From assembly GCF_014467055.1 (NCBI RefSeq), contig NZ_CP060696.1, positions 1,426,001 to 1,490,000 on the forward strand: a DNA stretch of 64,000 nucleotides, written 5' to 3'. Positions 1 through 7,400 of the stretch are shown one piece after another. A program made the position numbers and the translations under genes. Source of the stretch: Caproicibacterium amylolyticum. GTDB lineage: Bacteria; Bacillota; Clostridia; Oscillospirales; Acutalibacteraceae. Below the pieces are notes generated by a model. The model was not told where the DNA came from, made no database searches, and saw nothing but the letters and a program-made list of their open reading frames with translations. The first letter of the stretch is position 1, and each line of letters opens with the position of its first letter.

Positions 1-457
1 CTGTTTGTAGAGCAAGCGAAAGGCTGCAGAGTTCATAGACAGAGAGCAGACCAGCCAGAATTTTGTGCATGGTGTACCACGGAACCCAAACTGGTTTCCG
101 ATTTTCAACTCTGTCAAAAAACTCCTCTGGAAAAGCAGAGAGATATCCGTTTGGATATTGGCACTCAGCAAGTTCTTTCATTAAATACTGCAGGCGAGTG
201 AAGGCAGCAGAGTTTTCCGATGCAGCGTAAATTTGTGCAAGTGCTGTTAAGTAATGTCCCATGGTATGACCACGAATTTCAGTGTTTTCCCAGCCAGCAT
301 AATTTTCTGCTTTCGGCTCTAACCCACGGGTCTTTCTGAAAAAGCACAACAGTCTGTCACAGTCAACGGACAGCAGATAATCTGTTTCTTTTTGAAAAGC
401 GTTTGCTAGATAGGGACTTTGAAGCCGTACTTCAGACATTAAAAACGGTTGAAGCAT
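1..457 (-). CDS. GH127-family glycosidase (beta-L-arabinofuranosidase-like), N-terminal part only
   Basis: The gene starts at ATG 457 after a strong AGGGAGG site and runs off the left edge, so only about 152 residues are visible. The N-terminus matches my memory of the DUF1680/GH127 family: 'DRLLCFFRKTRGL' near residues 34-46, 'GWE' near 55, 'GHTMGHYLTALA' near 63-74, 'NGYLSAFPEEFFDR' near 103-116 and 'WVPWYTMHKILAGL' near 124-137. Family members are retaining exo-acting enzymes that remove beta-L-arabinofuranose from plant arabinan or hydroxyproline-linked arabinosides. No signal peptide is seen, which fits intracellular hydrolysis of imported oligosaccharides. It is divergent from an AraC regulator that may control it. 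The catalytic Cys/Glu region lies outside the window, so activity and exact substrate are inferred. Confidence 0.8.
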   Translation of the reverse strand, partial: MLQPFLMSEVRLQSPYLANAFQKETDYLLSVDCDRLLCFFRKTRGLEPKAENYAGWENTEIRGHTMGHYLTALAQIYAASENSAAFTRLQYLMKELAECQYPNGYLSAFPEEFFDRVENRKPVWVPWYTMHKILAGLLSVYELCSLSLALQT

Positions 458-498
458 TTATTGTTTACCTCCCTGAAAATCCTCATGTTCAGTACTTA

Positions 499-513
499 CA
501 GTTTAACAAACTG
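499..513. promoter_or_regulatory. Inverted repeat between divergent glycosidase and AraC genes
   Basis: CAGTTT and AAACTG are separated by three bases in the 105-bp divergent intergenic region. This is a plausible operator for the neighbouring AraC protein, but no family-specific motif supports it. Confidence 0.25.
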
Positions 514-562
514 GTTTCAAAAAGAAAATAGCAAAAGTTTTGAAAAGGTGTAAAAAAGTCAT

Positions 563-1414
563 ATGAAATATGTATTTTTTTCGTTGGAGAAGCCACTGAA
601 ATACCATCAAACCGGCAAATTCCAGGCTCCCTCACAGGAGTGGAAACATTTGCAGCGAATTCTAACAGACTATGAACTGATTGTGGTAACAGAGGGTACA
701 GCGTATATTCAGCTAGAGGGAACACAATATTCGATTTCGCCGGGGGAGTTCCTGTTGTGTGCTCCTGCATTAAGACAATTTGGCTTTCGTACCAGCTGTT
801 GTGTCTTTTACTGGCTGCATTTTAACAGTGAAAAGCCTACGATTTCTGGAGAGTCAAATTGTTTTCCGTCGGATGTACCAGAAAAGCAGCTGTGTATTCC
901 ATTGATTGGCAAGGTACCAAATTTAGAAAAGCTTATTGTTCTGTTAAAGCATTTGCAGGATGATGCACGCAGCTATGGAAATGAAATACAGGAAGACTAC
1001 CTTTGCACGAGTGTCCTTTGTGAGTTATACTGTCAGTTTCAGAGCAACAGAAACGGAGAGCTGGCACTTCGCCAAAAACAGATTTTTTATGACATCAAGG
1101 ACTATGTAAAGTGGAACAACAGTACAGATTTACGTGTAGCAGAGGTAGCAGTACACTTTGGTTACAACAAACGTTACCTTTCTTCCCTGTTTCGCACGGC
1201 TGCCGGAATTTCTTTAAAGGAATATATTACACAACAGAAGTTAGAAGAAGCGAAATACCTTTTATGTGATACAAACGATACGGTGACTTCTATTGCAGGC
1301 AAGCTGGGCTACAGTGACAGCCACCATTTTATGAAAGTATTTAAAGTCAATACGGGGCTGACACCTTCGCAGTATCGTAATGCATACGCGGGAAGACTGC
1401 TGTTTTATAAATAA
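563..1414 (+). CDS. AraC-family transcriptional regulator
   Basis: 283 residues. The N-terminal half has a cupin-like sensor segment around residues 40-75 ('LIVVTEGTAYIQLEG', 'ISPGEFLLCAP'). The C-terminal ~100 residues form the two helix-turn-helix units of AraC/XylS proteins, with 'VAEVAVHFGYNKRYLSSLF' and the family signature 'IAGKLGYSDSHHFMKVFK' followed by 'TGLTPSQYR'. Such proteins usually sense a sugar and activate a nearby catabolic gene. It is divergent from the GH127-like gene with only 105 bp between them, so control of that gene is the simplest inference. The start at 563 has only a weak upstream GAAAAGG site. Confidence 0.88.
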   Translation: MKYVFFSLEKPLKYHQTGKFQAPSQEWKHLQRILTDYELIVVTEGTAYIQLEGTQYSISPGEFLLCAPALRQFGFRTSCCVFYWLHFNSEKPTISGESNCFPSDVPEKQLCIPLIGKVPNLEKLIVLLKHLQDDARSYGNEIQEDYLCTSVLCELYCQFQSNRNGELALRQKQIFYDIKDYVKWNNSTDLRVAEVAVHFGYNKRYLSSLFRTAAGISLKEYITQQKLEEAKYLLCDTNDTVTSIAGKLGYSDSHHFMKVFKVNTGLTPSQYRNAYAGRLLFYK

Positions 1415-1423
1415 AGTGTTCGG

Positions 1424-2797
1424 CTATTTGCTGGTTACAACCAAACTGCGCTGCCCCATTTGCCGGTAACGCAGTTCTGCAGTAGCCTTGTCCCAATGGA
1501 CAGTTCCGTTTCCATTCCATGGGTCGTTGAACCAGTAACCCGTTTTATCGTACCCTGTCAGTACAAGGCAGTGCTCTTCAGCAGGCCAAGTGAATGTTTT
1601 GCCGGTAGAAGATACTGTCCAGCTGTATCCGCTATAAGGTGCCTGCATATTAATGGTTGCCCAAACCATCACTGGTTTTCCGGCGGGCAGCCATGCATGT
1701 GCAAGTGTATACAAAGATGTGCCGGTTACCACTTTTGCCTGCAGGCTGTTTGGCAGCAGTTTTTGAAATGCACAGCAAATTACAGGCGGAAAACAACCAA
1801 ATCCATCTGATGAATGCGGACTTCCGACGAACGCTTCATCAGGACTTGGCCCATAAGTGTTTCCAGAATTGGTTTCATGTAGCATCCCCTGTTTTGTGGC
1901 GTTTAAAAAGGTATTTACATCGACAGAAAGTCCCCAGTAACGGGTCAACATCATACCACTGATAATTTCGCATCCAGTGGGCAGCAGACCTTTTTGACTG
2001 ACGTAAGGGACTGAAAGACGAACAGACTCCGCGGAAGCAGCAGGCAGTGAAAATTTAGCAGTAATATGCATTGCTGCGCTGGCGGTACCTGCATGAACAA
2101 GAATGTCCGTTTCCCCGTTTTTTACTGCTGTTACAGTTATGAGATACTGGTCCGTCTTTTCTTTTCGTATGGAAGTCCATGTAATCGACGAATCAGCAAC
2201 GGTTGCTGAAACTGGTGCTTTCATATCACCGGTTATGCTGGCCAGAAGCGTGTATTTCTGACCAATGCGAGAAAAAGTGTAGTTTGTTGTGTCCAAATGA
2301 ACTTCAGTCGGCAGCAGAGGGGCGATACTGATTGCACAGTGCTTTACAGCTTGCTGCTCCGGCAGCGTGGTATAAATACCTGTGCTTTCTGTAGGATCAC
2401 CAGTTGCGCGTACCTGAAAGTAGTAAACATCATGATCGTTTTCGACTGCCTTATGGCAGTTCTCTGTACGCAGAACTGCGCCGTTTCCAACGGCAATATT
2501 GGGCTGCAGACCACGTGAACCAACAATTTCAAATCGAAATGCATATGTACACCCTTGCGCTACAGAAAAGTCAATGGTTGTGTCGCTTTTTACATATGGC
2601 TTTTTTGTGTCATTTTCATCATCATCTGCAAAAGAAAGATCGTGCAGACAAAGTTGCGCAGAGCCTGCTGGTTTTACTGCAGATACGGGAAATACAGATG
2701 CCGTAAGGACTACGATTGCAAGCAGGCACTGTAAAATCTTACCGAATGAAGCGGACAGAGTTTGGTATTTGTGGTTGTTTGTCCTGGTTTGTTTCAT
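1424..2797 (-). CDS. Secreted C39-like cysteine peptidase with beta-rich N-terminal domains
   Basis: 457 residues. Residues 20-41 form a signal peptide ending near 'VSAVKPA'. Residues 68-157 contain the domain shared with the proteins at 2995-5607 and 33893-35533 ('SDTT', then 'VGNGAVLRT', 'VYYFQVRATG', 'STGIY'). Residues 163-248 look like a bacterial Ig-like fold. The C-terminal ~200 residues are a papain-like C39_2 peptidase: Cys276 in 'LLPTGCEIISG', His409 in 'EEHCLVLTGYD' and Asp425 in 'FNDPW'. Members are exported peptidases or peptidase-like wall proteins; the substrate is unknown. It lies just downstream of the lysozyme gene on the same strand, but a terminator and 197 bp separate them, so it probably has its own promoter. 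Confidence 0.8.
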   Translation of the reverse strand: MKQTRTNNHKYQTLSASFGKILQCLLAIVVLTASVFPVSAVKPAGSAQLCLHDLSFADDDENDTKKPYVKSDTTIDFSVAQGCTYAFRFEIVGSRGLQPNIAVGNGAVLRTENCHKAVENDHDVYYFQVRATGDPTESTGIYTTLPEQQAVKHCAISIAPLLPTEVHLDTTNYTFSRIGQKYTLLASITGDMKAPVSATVADSSITWTSIRKEKTDQYLITVTAVKNGETDILVHAGTASAAMHITAKFSLPAASAESVRLSVPYVSQKGLLPTGCEIISGMMLTRYWGLSVDVNTFLNATKQGMLHETNSGNTYGPSPDEAFVGSPHSSDGFGCFPPVICCAFQKLLPNSLQAKVVTGTSLYTLAHAWLPAGKPVMVWATINMQAPYSGYSWTVSSTGKTFTWPAEEHCLVLTGYDKTGYWFNDPWNGNGTVHWDKATAELRYRQMGQRSLVVTSK

Positions 2798-2812
2798 GAA
2801 AGTTTCTCCGTT

Positions 2813-2829
2813 TGTAATTATATTGTAAC
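2813..2829 (+). promoter_or_regulatory. WalR-like box upstream of secreted peptidase gene
   Basis: TGTAAT-N5-TGTAAC matches the WalR (YycF) consensus TGTWAH-N5-TGTWAH exactly, where H is A, C or T. It lies 16 bp upstream of the start codon of the minus-strand peptidase gene, on the opposite strand and overlapping a TATAAT. WalKR controls wall hydrolases in Firmicutes, so the context fits, but the motif is short and AT-rich. Confidence 0.35.
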
Positions 2830-2937
2830 CATTTCTATGGTACTATTTTAGCGTAAAAAAAGCAAGTAATAGATGAAAATCTATTCATTTTAATGCAGCA
2901 GCTTTTTATTAGTAAAAAGCCTTAAGATTCCGGGCAA

Positions 2938-2983
2938 TAAAAAAGGACGGTAGGCCGTTTCGTACAGGCTGCCGTCCTTTTTA
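2938..2983 (-). terminator. Rho-independent terminator of the lysozyme gene
   Basis: AAAAAGGACGG-TAGGCC pairs with GGCTGCCGTCCTTTTT around a short loop, giving a GC-rich stem flanked by A and T runs. It begins 12 bp past the stop codon of the minus-strand lysozyme gene. Confidence 0.85.
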
Positions 2984-2994
2984 ATTATAAAGTT

Positions 2995-5607
2995 TTAGAT
3001 AGATGGAAGTGTATAACCATACGGATTCTTTTTGGCATAAGACAAATCCATATTATAGTCATTGTAGTTGTACATATTCGCTTCCTGAATGCGGCGATAC
3101 ATCAAACCGGCAATCGGGCTGCCACCTGCCATACACCAGCGGGTCATCTGTGAACCGAAAACATCTGCATTTGTATAATTTAAATCTCGCTTCAAATTAT
3201 AGCTGTCATCAATATGTACATAAGCTGAACTCATCCAGCCGGTTTTACCGTTTGCCTGCACCTGATACCAAACATTTTTGTGCTGCTGATTGTATTTGGA
3301 ACTGTCTGATACGCCGATTACTTGTACAACAGAGCCGTTGCTAACTGAGCCTAAGCTGGTACCGCCGCTGGCTGCAGAGTACAGTGTGGAATCGTTGATC
3401 AGTTTTGCTTTGTATGCTTTCGAAGCAGATGCATCTGTCGGCGGCACCACCGCATTAAGCAGTACATCGCGGAATGTGCAGGAGGTACTCATATTTGTAA
3501 AGTAGCTGCTGCCAACATTGTAGCCAAAGCTGATGAGTGCGTCTGCCTGACTCTGGGACATCCATAAATTATTTTTGCTTCTCAGTGAATTGATTGCTGA
3601 AGTATAGCTGGATTTATTGATGTCATTTACCATGCTGGCCCATGCTTCTGTTTCACTCATATCGTTGTAAAATACATCGCCGTTGTAAAGAACCATACCA
3701 TAACCGGTGGTTGGTATCTGCTCTGTGGTCAAGGTATCGCGATACGGAGAGGAATAATAACCTTCTTTTTCAGCTAAAAAATTCAACATGGCTTCACTTG
3801 CACGGCGTTCTTCCTGTGTGGTAGTCGCAAAATCCTTTGCCGTAGAAACAAAGATATCTGCCGCTGCACCGGAAGCAGAGTAACTGCCGGTTGTTTTGCT
3901 GCTGGCTGTGTAGTTATGTGTACCCTGTGTCAACCCGGATACGGTTGCTTTCCAGACCTTTGTGGAAATGCCATTGATGGAATCTGTGCGCACATAATCT
4001 GCAGTATAAATTTTAGAGTCCATTTGGAACTGCACACCGGTGCGGGCGGTATCCGTTGTTGCATACAAAGCGGTGGTTTGTCCTGCAGTAACAACATTCG
4101 GGGAAGCATATGTAAAGCGCACTGCAGCTGCAGCTGTAACGGTCACAGTACAGGATGCACTTACGCTGCCAGATGTTCCGGTAATTGTTGCAGTGCCAGG
4201 CGCTACACCAAAAATATAACAGTAGTTGCCGTCTGTTTTTACTTTTGCGACAGATTCATTATTGGAACTCCACAAAACATAGCTGCCTGCTGGCTGTACA
4301 TTTGCAGAAATAAACATTGACTTTCCGGCTGCAAATGTTCCGCTGGCTTTTGAAATGGAAATTTGTGAAGCGGCACTGCCGCCGCCCGGCGTAGAGGTAA
4401 ACTGCAGGAACTGTGTGGAAATGTAACCTGTCCGTCCGGTGCCGGTGGTTACTTTTGTCCACGCGCTATTGCTGTTGTCCAGCACCTGAAATACAGAACC
4501 CTTTGCCAGTGTGTCCAGCACACTGTAGGAAATGCCGGGACCGCTGCGCAGGTAAACGCCATCCCCTGTCAGTACAGCATATTTTTTGTCAGAAGCTTTT
4601 TCCTGCACCGTGACGTCAAAAACGTGAGAAGCTTTTCCGCCGTTTTCTGTGACATAAATACCGGTCTTACCCGCTTTCAGTGCGGTAACACGGAAAGTAT
4701 AAATTTTCTTTCCATTAGAAGTAGTGGGGCTGCCCGCAGAAGTTGCAAGAACACTGCCGTTGCCGACGTTAAAAGTTAGGCTGTCACTTGTGTTTCCGGC
4801 GGTTACCTGAAAGCTGTATGTATCCCCTACCGCCTTTGTAACATCTGTAGATGGAGAACAGGTAAAGGATGTTGAAGTGCTCTTTGCATTAACAATAATG
4901 TCAAAGGAATAATAAGAAACACCATTTACTGTAATATAAACGCCTGTGCGTCCTGCGGAGGCCGCGGTCAACTTGAAGTAGTAAGCACTTTTTCCGTTTT
5001 CTGTGCGAACCGGCTGTGCGGCGGTTGCGGCAACGGCGCCGTTGCCTACATGAAAGCTGATTTTGTCAGTTGTGTTTTCTGCGGTAACCTTAAAGGTGTA
5101 GCTTTGCCCTACTGTTTTGGTAACTGGCATGGTAGTGTCGCACACAAATGGCGTACGCCCAACTTTTATTGCAAAGATTTTTTGACCATCCAGAAACAAA
5201 CCGCTTGCGGTACCTAGCGCACCAACGGCTGTTACATTATATCTGGATTCACCGGTGGAAGAATTATAAGTGGAAAGTGTCCCAGTGTGGGCAACGGAGC
5301 CAGTACCGGCAGTGTAGCTTAATGCTTTACTGCTTTTGACAGTAAAAGTCAGAATACTCAGCCTTGGAATTTCCAGTACAGTACCTGGTGTATTGGTAAC
5401 GTCGATTTCCTTGGAATTGTATGTAACCTTTACACTGGTTATAGATGCGGCTGTGGCTTGTCTGAGGTCGGATGTTTCGCTTGCTGTGTAGGAAGAAGCA
5501 GTGTCTGCTCCATCTGCTGCAAAGGCAGGTGCAGATACTGAAAAGCAGATAGAAGCAGCCATGAGAACCGCAAGAATGCGGACTGTGGATTTGGAAAAGT
5601 GTTTCAT
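2995..5607 (-). CDS. Secreted modular GH24 (T4-type) lysozyme with SH3 and Ig-like domains
   Basis: 870 residues. The signal peptide is 1-31 (cut near 'APAFAADG'). Residues 55-150, 156-238 and 247-333 are three copies, the first degenerate, of a beta-rich unit with 'VGNG(A/S)V' and 'GxTGxY(I/V)T'. Residues 343-402 are a bacterial SH3 domain ('VYLRSGPG') and 416-490 a Big_2-like Ig domain. Residues ~605-720 are a GH24 lysozyme with Glu615 in 'EKEGYYSS', Asp624 in 'PYRD' and Thr633/634 in 'TTGYG'. A second SH3 lies near 745-800. GH24 enzymes cut the MurNAc-GlcNAc bond of peptidoglycan. A role as an exported wall hydrolase is inferred. Phage endolysins share the domain, but the signal peptide, size and lack of phage neighbours argue for a host protein. 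Confidence 0.85.
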   Translation of the reverse strand: MKHFSKSTVRILAVLMAASICFSVSAPAFAADGADTASSYTASETSDLRQATAASITSVKVTYNSKEIDVTNTPGTVLEIPRLSILTFTVKSSKALSYTAGTGSVAHTGTLSTYNSSTGESRYNVTAVGALGTASGLFLDGQKIFAIKVGRTPFVCDTTMPVTKTVGQSYTFKVTAENTTDKISFHVGNGAVAATAAQPVRTENGKSAYYFKLTAASAGRTGVYITVNGVSYYSFDIIVNAKSTSTSFTCSPSTDVTKAVGDTYSFQVTAGNTSDSLTFNVGNGSVLATSAGSPTTSNGKKIYTFRVTALKAGKTGIYVTENGGKASHVFDVTVQEKASDKKYAVLTGDGVYLRSGPGISYSVLDTLAKGSVFQVLDNSNSAWTKVTTGTGRTGYISTQFLQFTSTPGGGSAASQISISKASGTFAAGKSMFISANVQPAGSYVLWSSNNESVAKVKTDGNYCYIFGVAPGTATITGTSGSVSASCTVTVTAAAAVRFTYASPNVVTAGQTTALYATTDTARTGVQFQMDSKIYTADYVRTDSINGISTKVWKATVSGLTQGTHNYTASSKTTGSYSASGAAADIFVSTAKDFATTTQEERRASEAMLNFLAEKEGYYSSPYRDTLTTEQIPTTGYGMVLYNGDVFYNDMSETEAWASMVNDINKSSYTSAINSLRSKNNLWMSQSQADALISFGYNVGSSYFTNMSTSCTFRDVLLNAVVPPTDASASKAYKAKLINDSTLYSAASGGTSLGSVSNGSVVQVIGVSDSSKYNQQHKNVWYQVQANGKTGWMSSAYVHIDDSYNLKRDLNYTNADVFGSQMTRWCMAGGSPIAGLMYRRIQEANMYNYNDYNMDLSYAKKNPYGYTLPSI

Positions 5608-5767
5608 GAAACCCCTCCGAAGTAAAAACAGGCTGCAGACGAACGCAGCAGCGCTGTTTTGTTTTGTAAAAACGGACTTATTAAAATAATAACAGAAATG
5701 TAATCAGCTTGCAAGAAGAATAATCTGTAAAGTTTTGTTTCTTTTTTTCTGTACTTCCGCTCTCTGG

Positions 5768-5797
5768 TTGACAAAAGCGCACAAACAAGTGTAAAGT
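5768..5797 (+). promoter_or_regulatory. Promoter of the serine dehydratase operon
   Basis: A perfect -35 TTGACA (5768-5773) and a weaker -10 TAAAGT (5792-5797) are spaced 18 bp apart, about 55 bp before the first start codon. Confidence 0.5.
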
Positions 5798-5852
5798 GAA
5801 AAGAAAATTAAAATTATTTTTTGCAAATTCTTGGCTGCAGAAGGGACATTAA

Positions 5853-6515
5853 ATGAAGCTTTTTGATATATTGGGTCCAGTTATGATTGGCCCCTCCAGT
5901 TCTCATACGGCAGGCGCTGTAAAAATTGGTTTGGTGACACGGCGACTTTTGGGTGTACCACCCATAAAGGCGGAAATTAAACTGCACGGCTCCTTTGCCA
6001 GTACTGGCGCTGGGCATGGTACCGACCGGGCCATTATTGCTGGATTGTTGGGAATGCAGCCTGACGATGAACGGATTCCAAACAGCTTTGAGTTGGCTAA
6101 GAAAGAAAAACTTGATTTTTCATTTTCTACGATAAATATCAGAGGTGCGCATCCAAATACAGCCGTGCTTTCCGTTGCTGCCGCAGACGGCCGAACTTTG
6201 GAAATTGTGTCTGCTTCTCTTGGCGGTGGACGGATACAAGTGTGTCAAATAGATGGCATCGATACAAATTTTTCAGGTGACTGCAATACACTGGTTGTAC
6301 ACAATCTGGATCAGCCGGGGCATGTAGCGCAGGTCGCTACTGTTCTTGCGCAGCGAAACGTTAATATTGCAACTATGCAGCTGTACCGGAATGTGCAGGG
6401 CGGCTATGCGGTTATGGTTGTGGAGTGTGACCAGCCGATTCCAGCGGATTTGGTGGAATGGCTGATGACTTTGGACGGCATTATTAAAGTTTCTTATTTG
6501 AATCTGGAGAATTGA
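5853..6515 (+). CDS. sdaAB: L-serine dehydratase, beta subunit
   Basis: 220 residues, normal for the small subunit of the two-chain Fe-S L-serine deaminase of Firmicutes, which converts L-serine to pyruvate and ammonia. The N-terminal signature 'DILGPVMIGPSSSHTAGA' is at residues 5-22. Residues ~148-220 form an ACT domain ('LDQPGHVAQVATVLAQRNVNIATMQ'), as in the Bacillus-type beta chain, which usually binds the amino acid or helps the subunits associate. The alpha subunit starts 10 bp downstream, so the two are co-transcribed. A TTGACA promoter lies just upstream. Confidence 0.96.
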   Translation: MKLFDILGPVMIGPSSSHTAGAVKIGLVTRRLLGVPPIKAEIKLHGSFASTGAGHGTDRAIIAGLLGMQPDDERIPNSFELAKKEKLDFSFSTINIRGAHPNTAVLSVAAADGRTLEIVSASLGGGRIQVCQIDGIDTNFSGDCNTLVVHNLDQPGHVAQVATVLAQRNVNIATMQLYRNVQGGYAVMVVECDQPIPADLVEWLMTLDGIIKVSYLNLEN

Positions 6516-6525
6516 GGCGTACAAA

Positions 6526-7398
6526 ATGTCATATTACTCTGTAAAACAAATGCTGGAAGATGCAAAAGAAAATAAAATGCCGCTTTGGGAAACCATTATG
6601 ATGGATGATGTGCTGGCACAGCATAGCAGCCGGGAGGCTTCGCTGCATCAAATGCAGCATTTGTGGGAGGTTATGAAAACCACCAGTACAGAATACCGGG
6701 CTTCTGACCATTCCCATAGTGGGCTGGTTGGCGGCGACAGCGCCAAAGTGACAGAAGCGGCTAAGCAAGGCTGCCTGATTGGTGACAATTTTCTGAATGA
6801 AATCATCGCAGAAGCGCTGAAAATCGGCGAGTGCAACGCCTGCATGAAACGGATTGTCGCAACACCGACCGCCGGTTCCTGCGGCGTTCTGCCTGCGGTG
6901 CTGATTCCTCTGGCAAAAAAAGAGCAGCTGCCGGATGAAGCCATTGTTTACGCTTTGTACGTTGCCGCAGGTTTTGGACAGGTTGTTGCACAAAGAGCCT
7001 CTATTGCCGGGGCTTCGGGCGGTTGTCAGGCAGAGATTGGAACAGCTTCTGCAATGGCAGCGGCAGCACTGACTGCATTAAAGGGCGGCAGCAGTGAAAT
7101 GTGTGCGCACGCTTGTGCAATGGCGCTCAGCAACCTGCTAGGACTGGTCTGTGACCCGGTTGCCGGTTTGGTAGAAGTTCCATGCGTACAGCGAAACGTG
7201 GCAGGTGCCTTGAACGCAGTTGGCGCTGCAAATATGGCACTTTCCGGCGTAGTCTGCCGAATTCCAGCGGATGAAGTGATTGACGCAATGGGAGAAATCG
7301 GCGATCAAATGTCTGCTGATTTACGGGAAACCGGCCGCGGCGGTCTGGCAGCTACCCCTACCGGAAAGAAAATCGCTGCAGAATTATTAAGGCACTAA
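6526..7398 (+). CDS. sdaAA: L-serine dehydratase, alpha subunit (4Fe-4S)
   Basis: 290 residues, full length. It carries the Fe-S ligand and active-site segments of the family: 'CNACMKRIVATPTAGSCGVL' at about residues 103-122, 'GASGGCQAEIGTASAM' at about 161-176 and 'LVCDPVAGLVEVPC' at about 205-218. With the beta chain it deaminates L-serine to pyruvate by an oxygen-sensitive [4Fe-4S] mechanism, in line with an anaerobe. The stop codon ends two bases before the stop of the convergent uvrA, and no terminator is visible between them. Convergent transcription interference is therefore possible. Confidence 0.96.
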   Translation: MSYYSVKQMLEDAKENKMPLWETIMMDDVLAQHSSREASLHQMQHLWEVMKTTSTEYRASDHSHSGLVGGDSAKVTEAAKQGCLIGDNFLNEIIAEALKIGECNACMKRIVATPTAGSCGVLPAVLIPLAKKEQLPDEAIVYALYVAAGFGQVVAQRASIAGASGGCQAEIGTASAMAAAALTALKGGSSEMCAHACAMALSNLLGLVCDPVAGLVEVPCVQRNVAGALNAVGAANMALSGVVCRIPADEVIDAMGEIGDQMSADLRETGRGGLAATPTGKKIAAELLRH

Positions 7399-7400
7399 TT

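Noticed and set aside
1460..1962. Plus-strand open frames opposite the secreted peptidase gene
   Set aside because: They have no ribosome site and their composition is that of a shadow of the real minus-strand gene.
2995..5607. Lysozyme gene as a phage endolysin
   Set aside because: It has a signal peptide and many wall-binding domains, is 870 residues long and has no phage neighbours.
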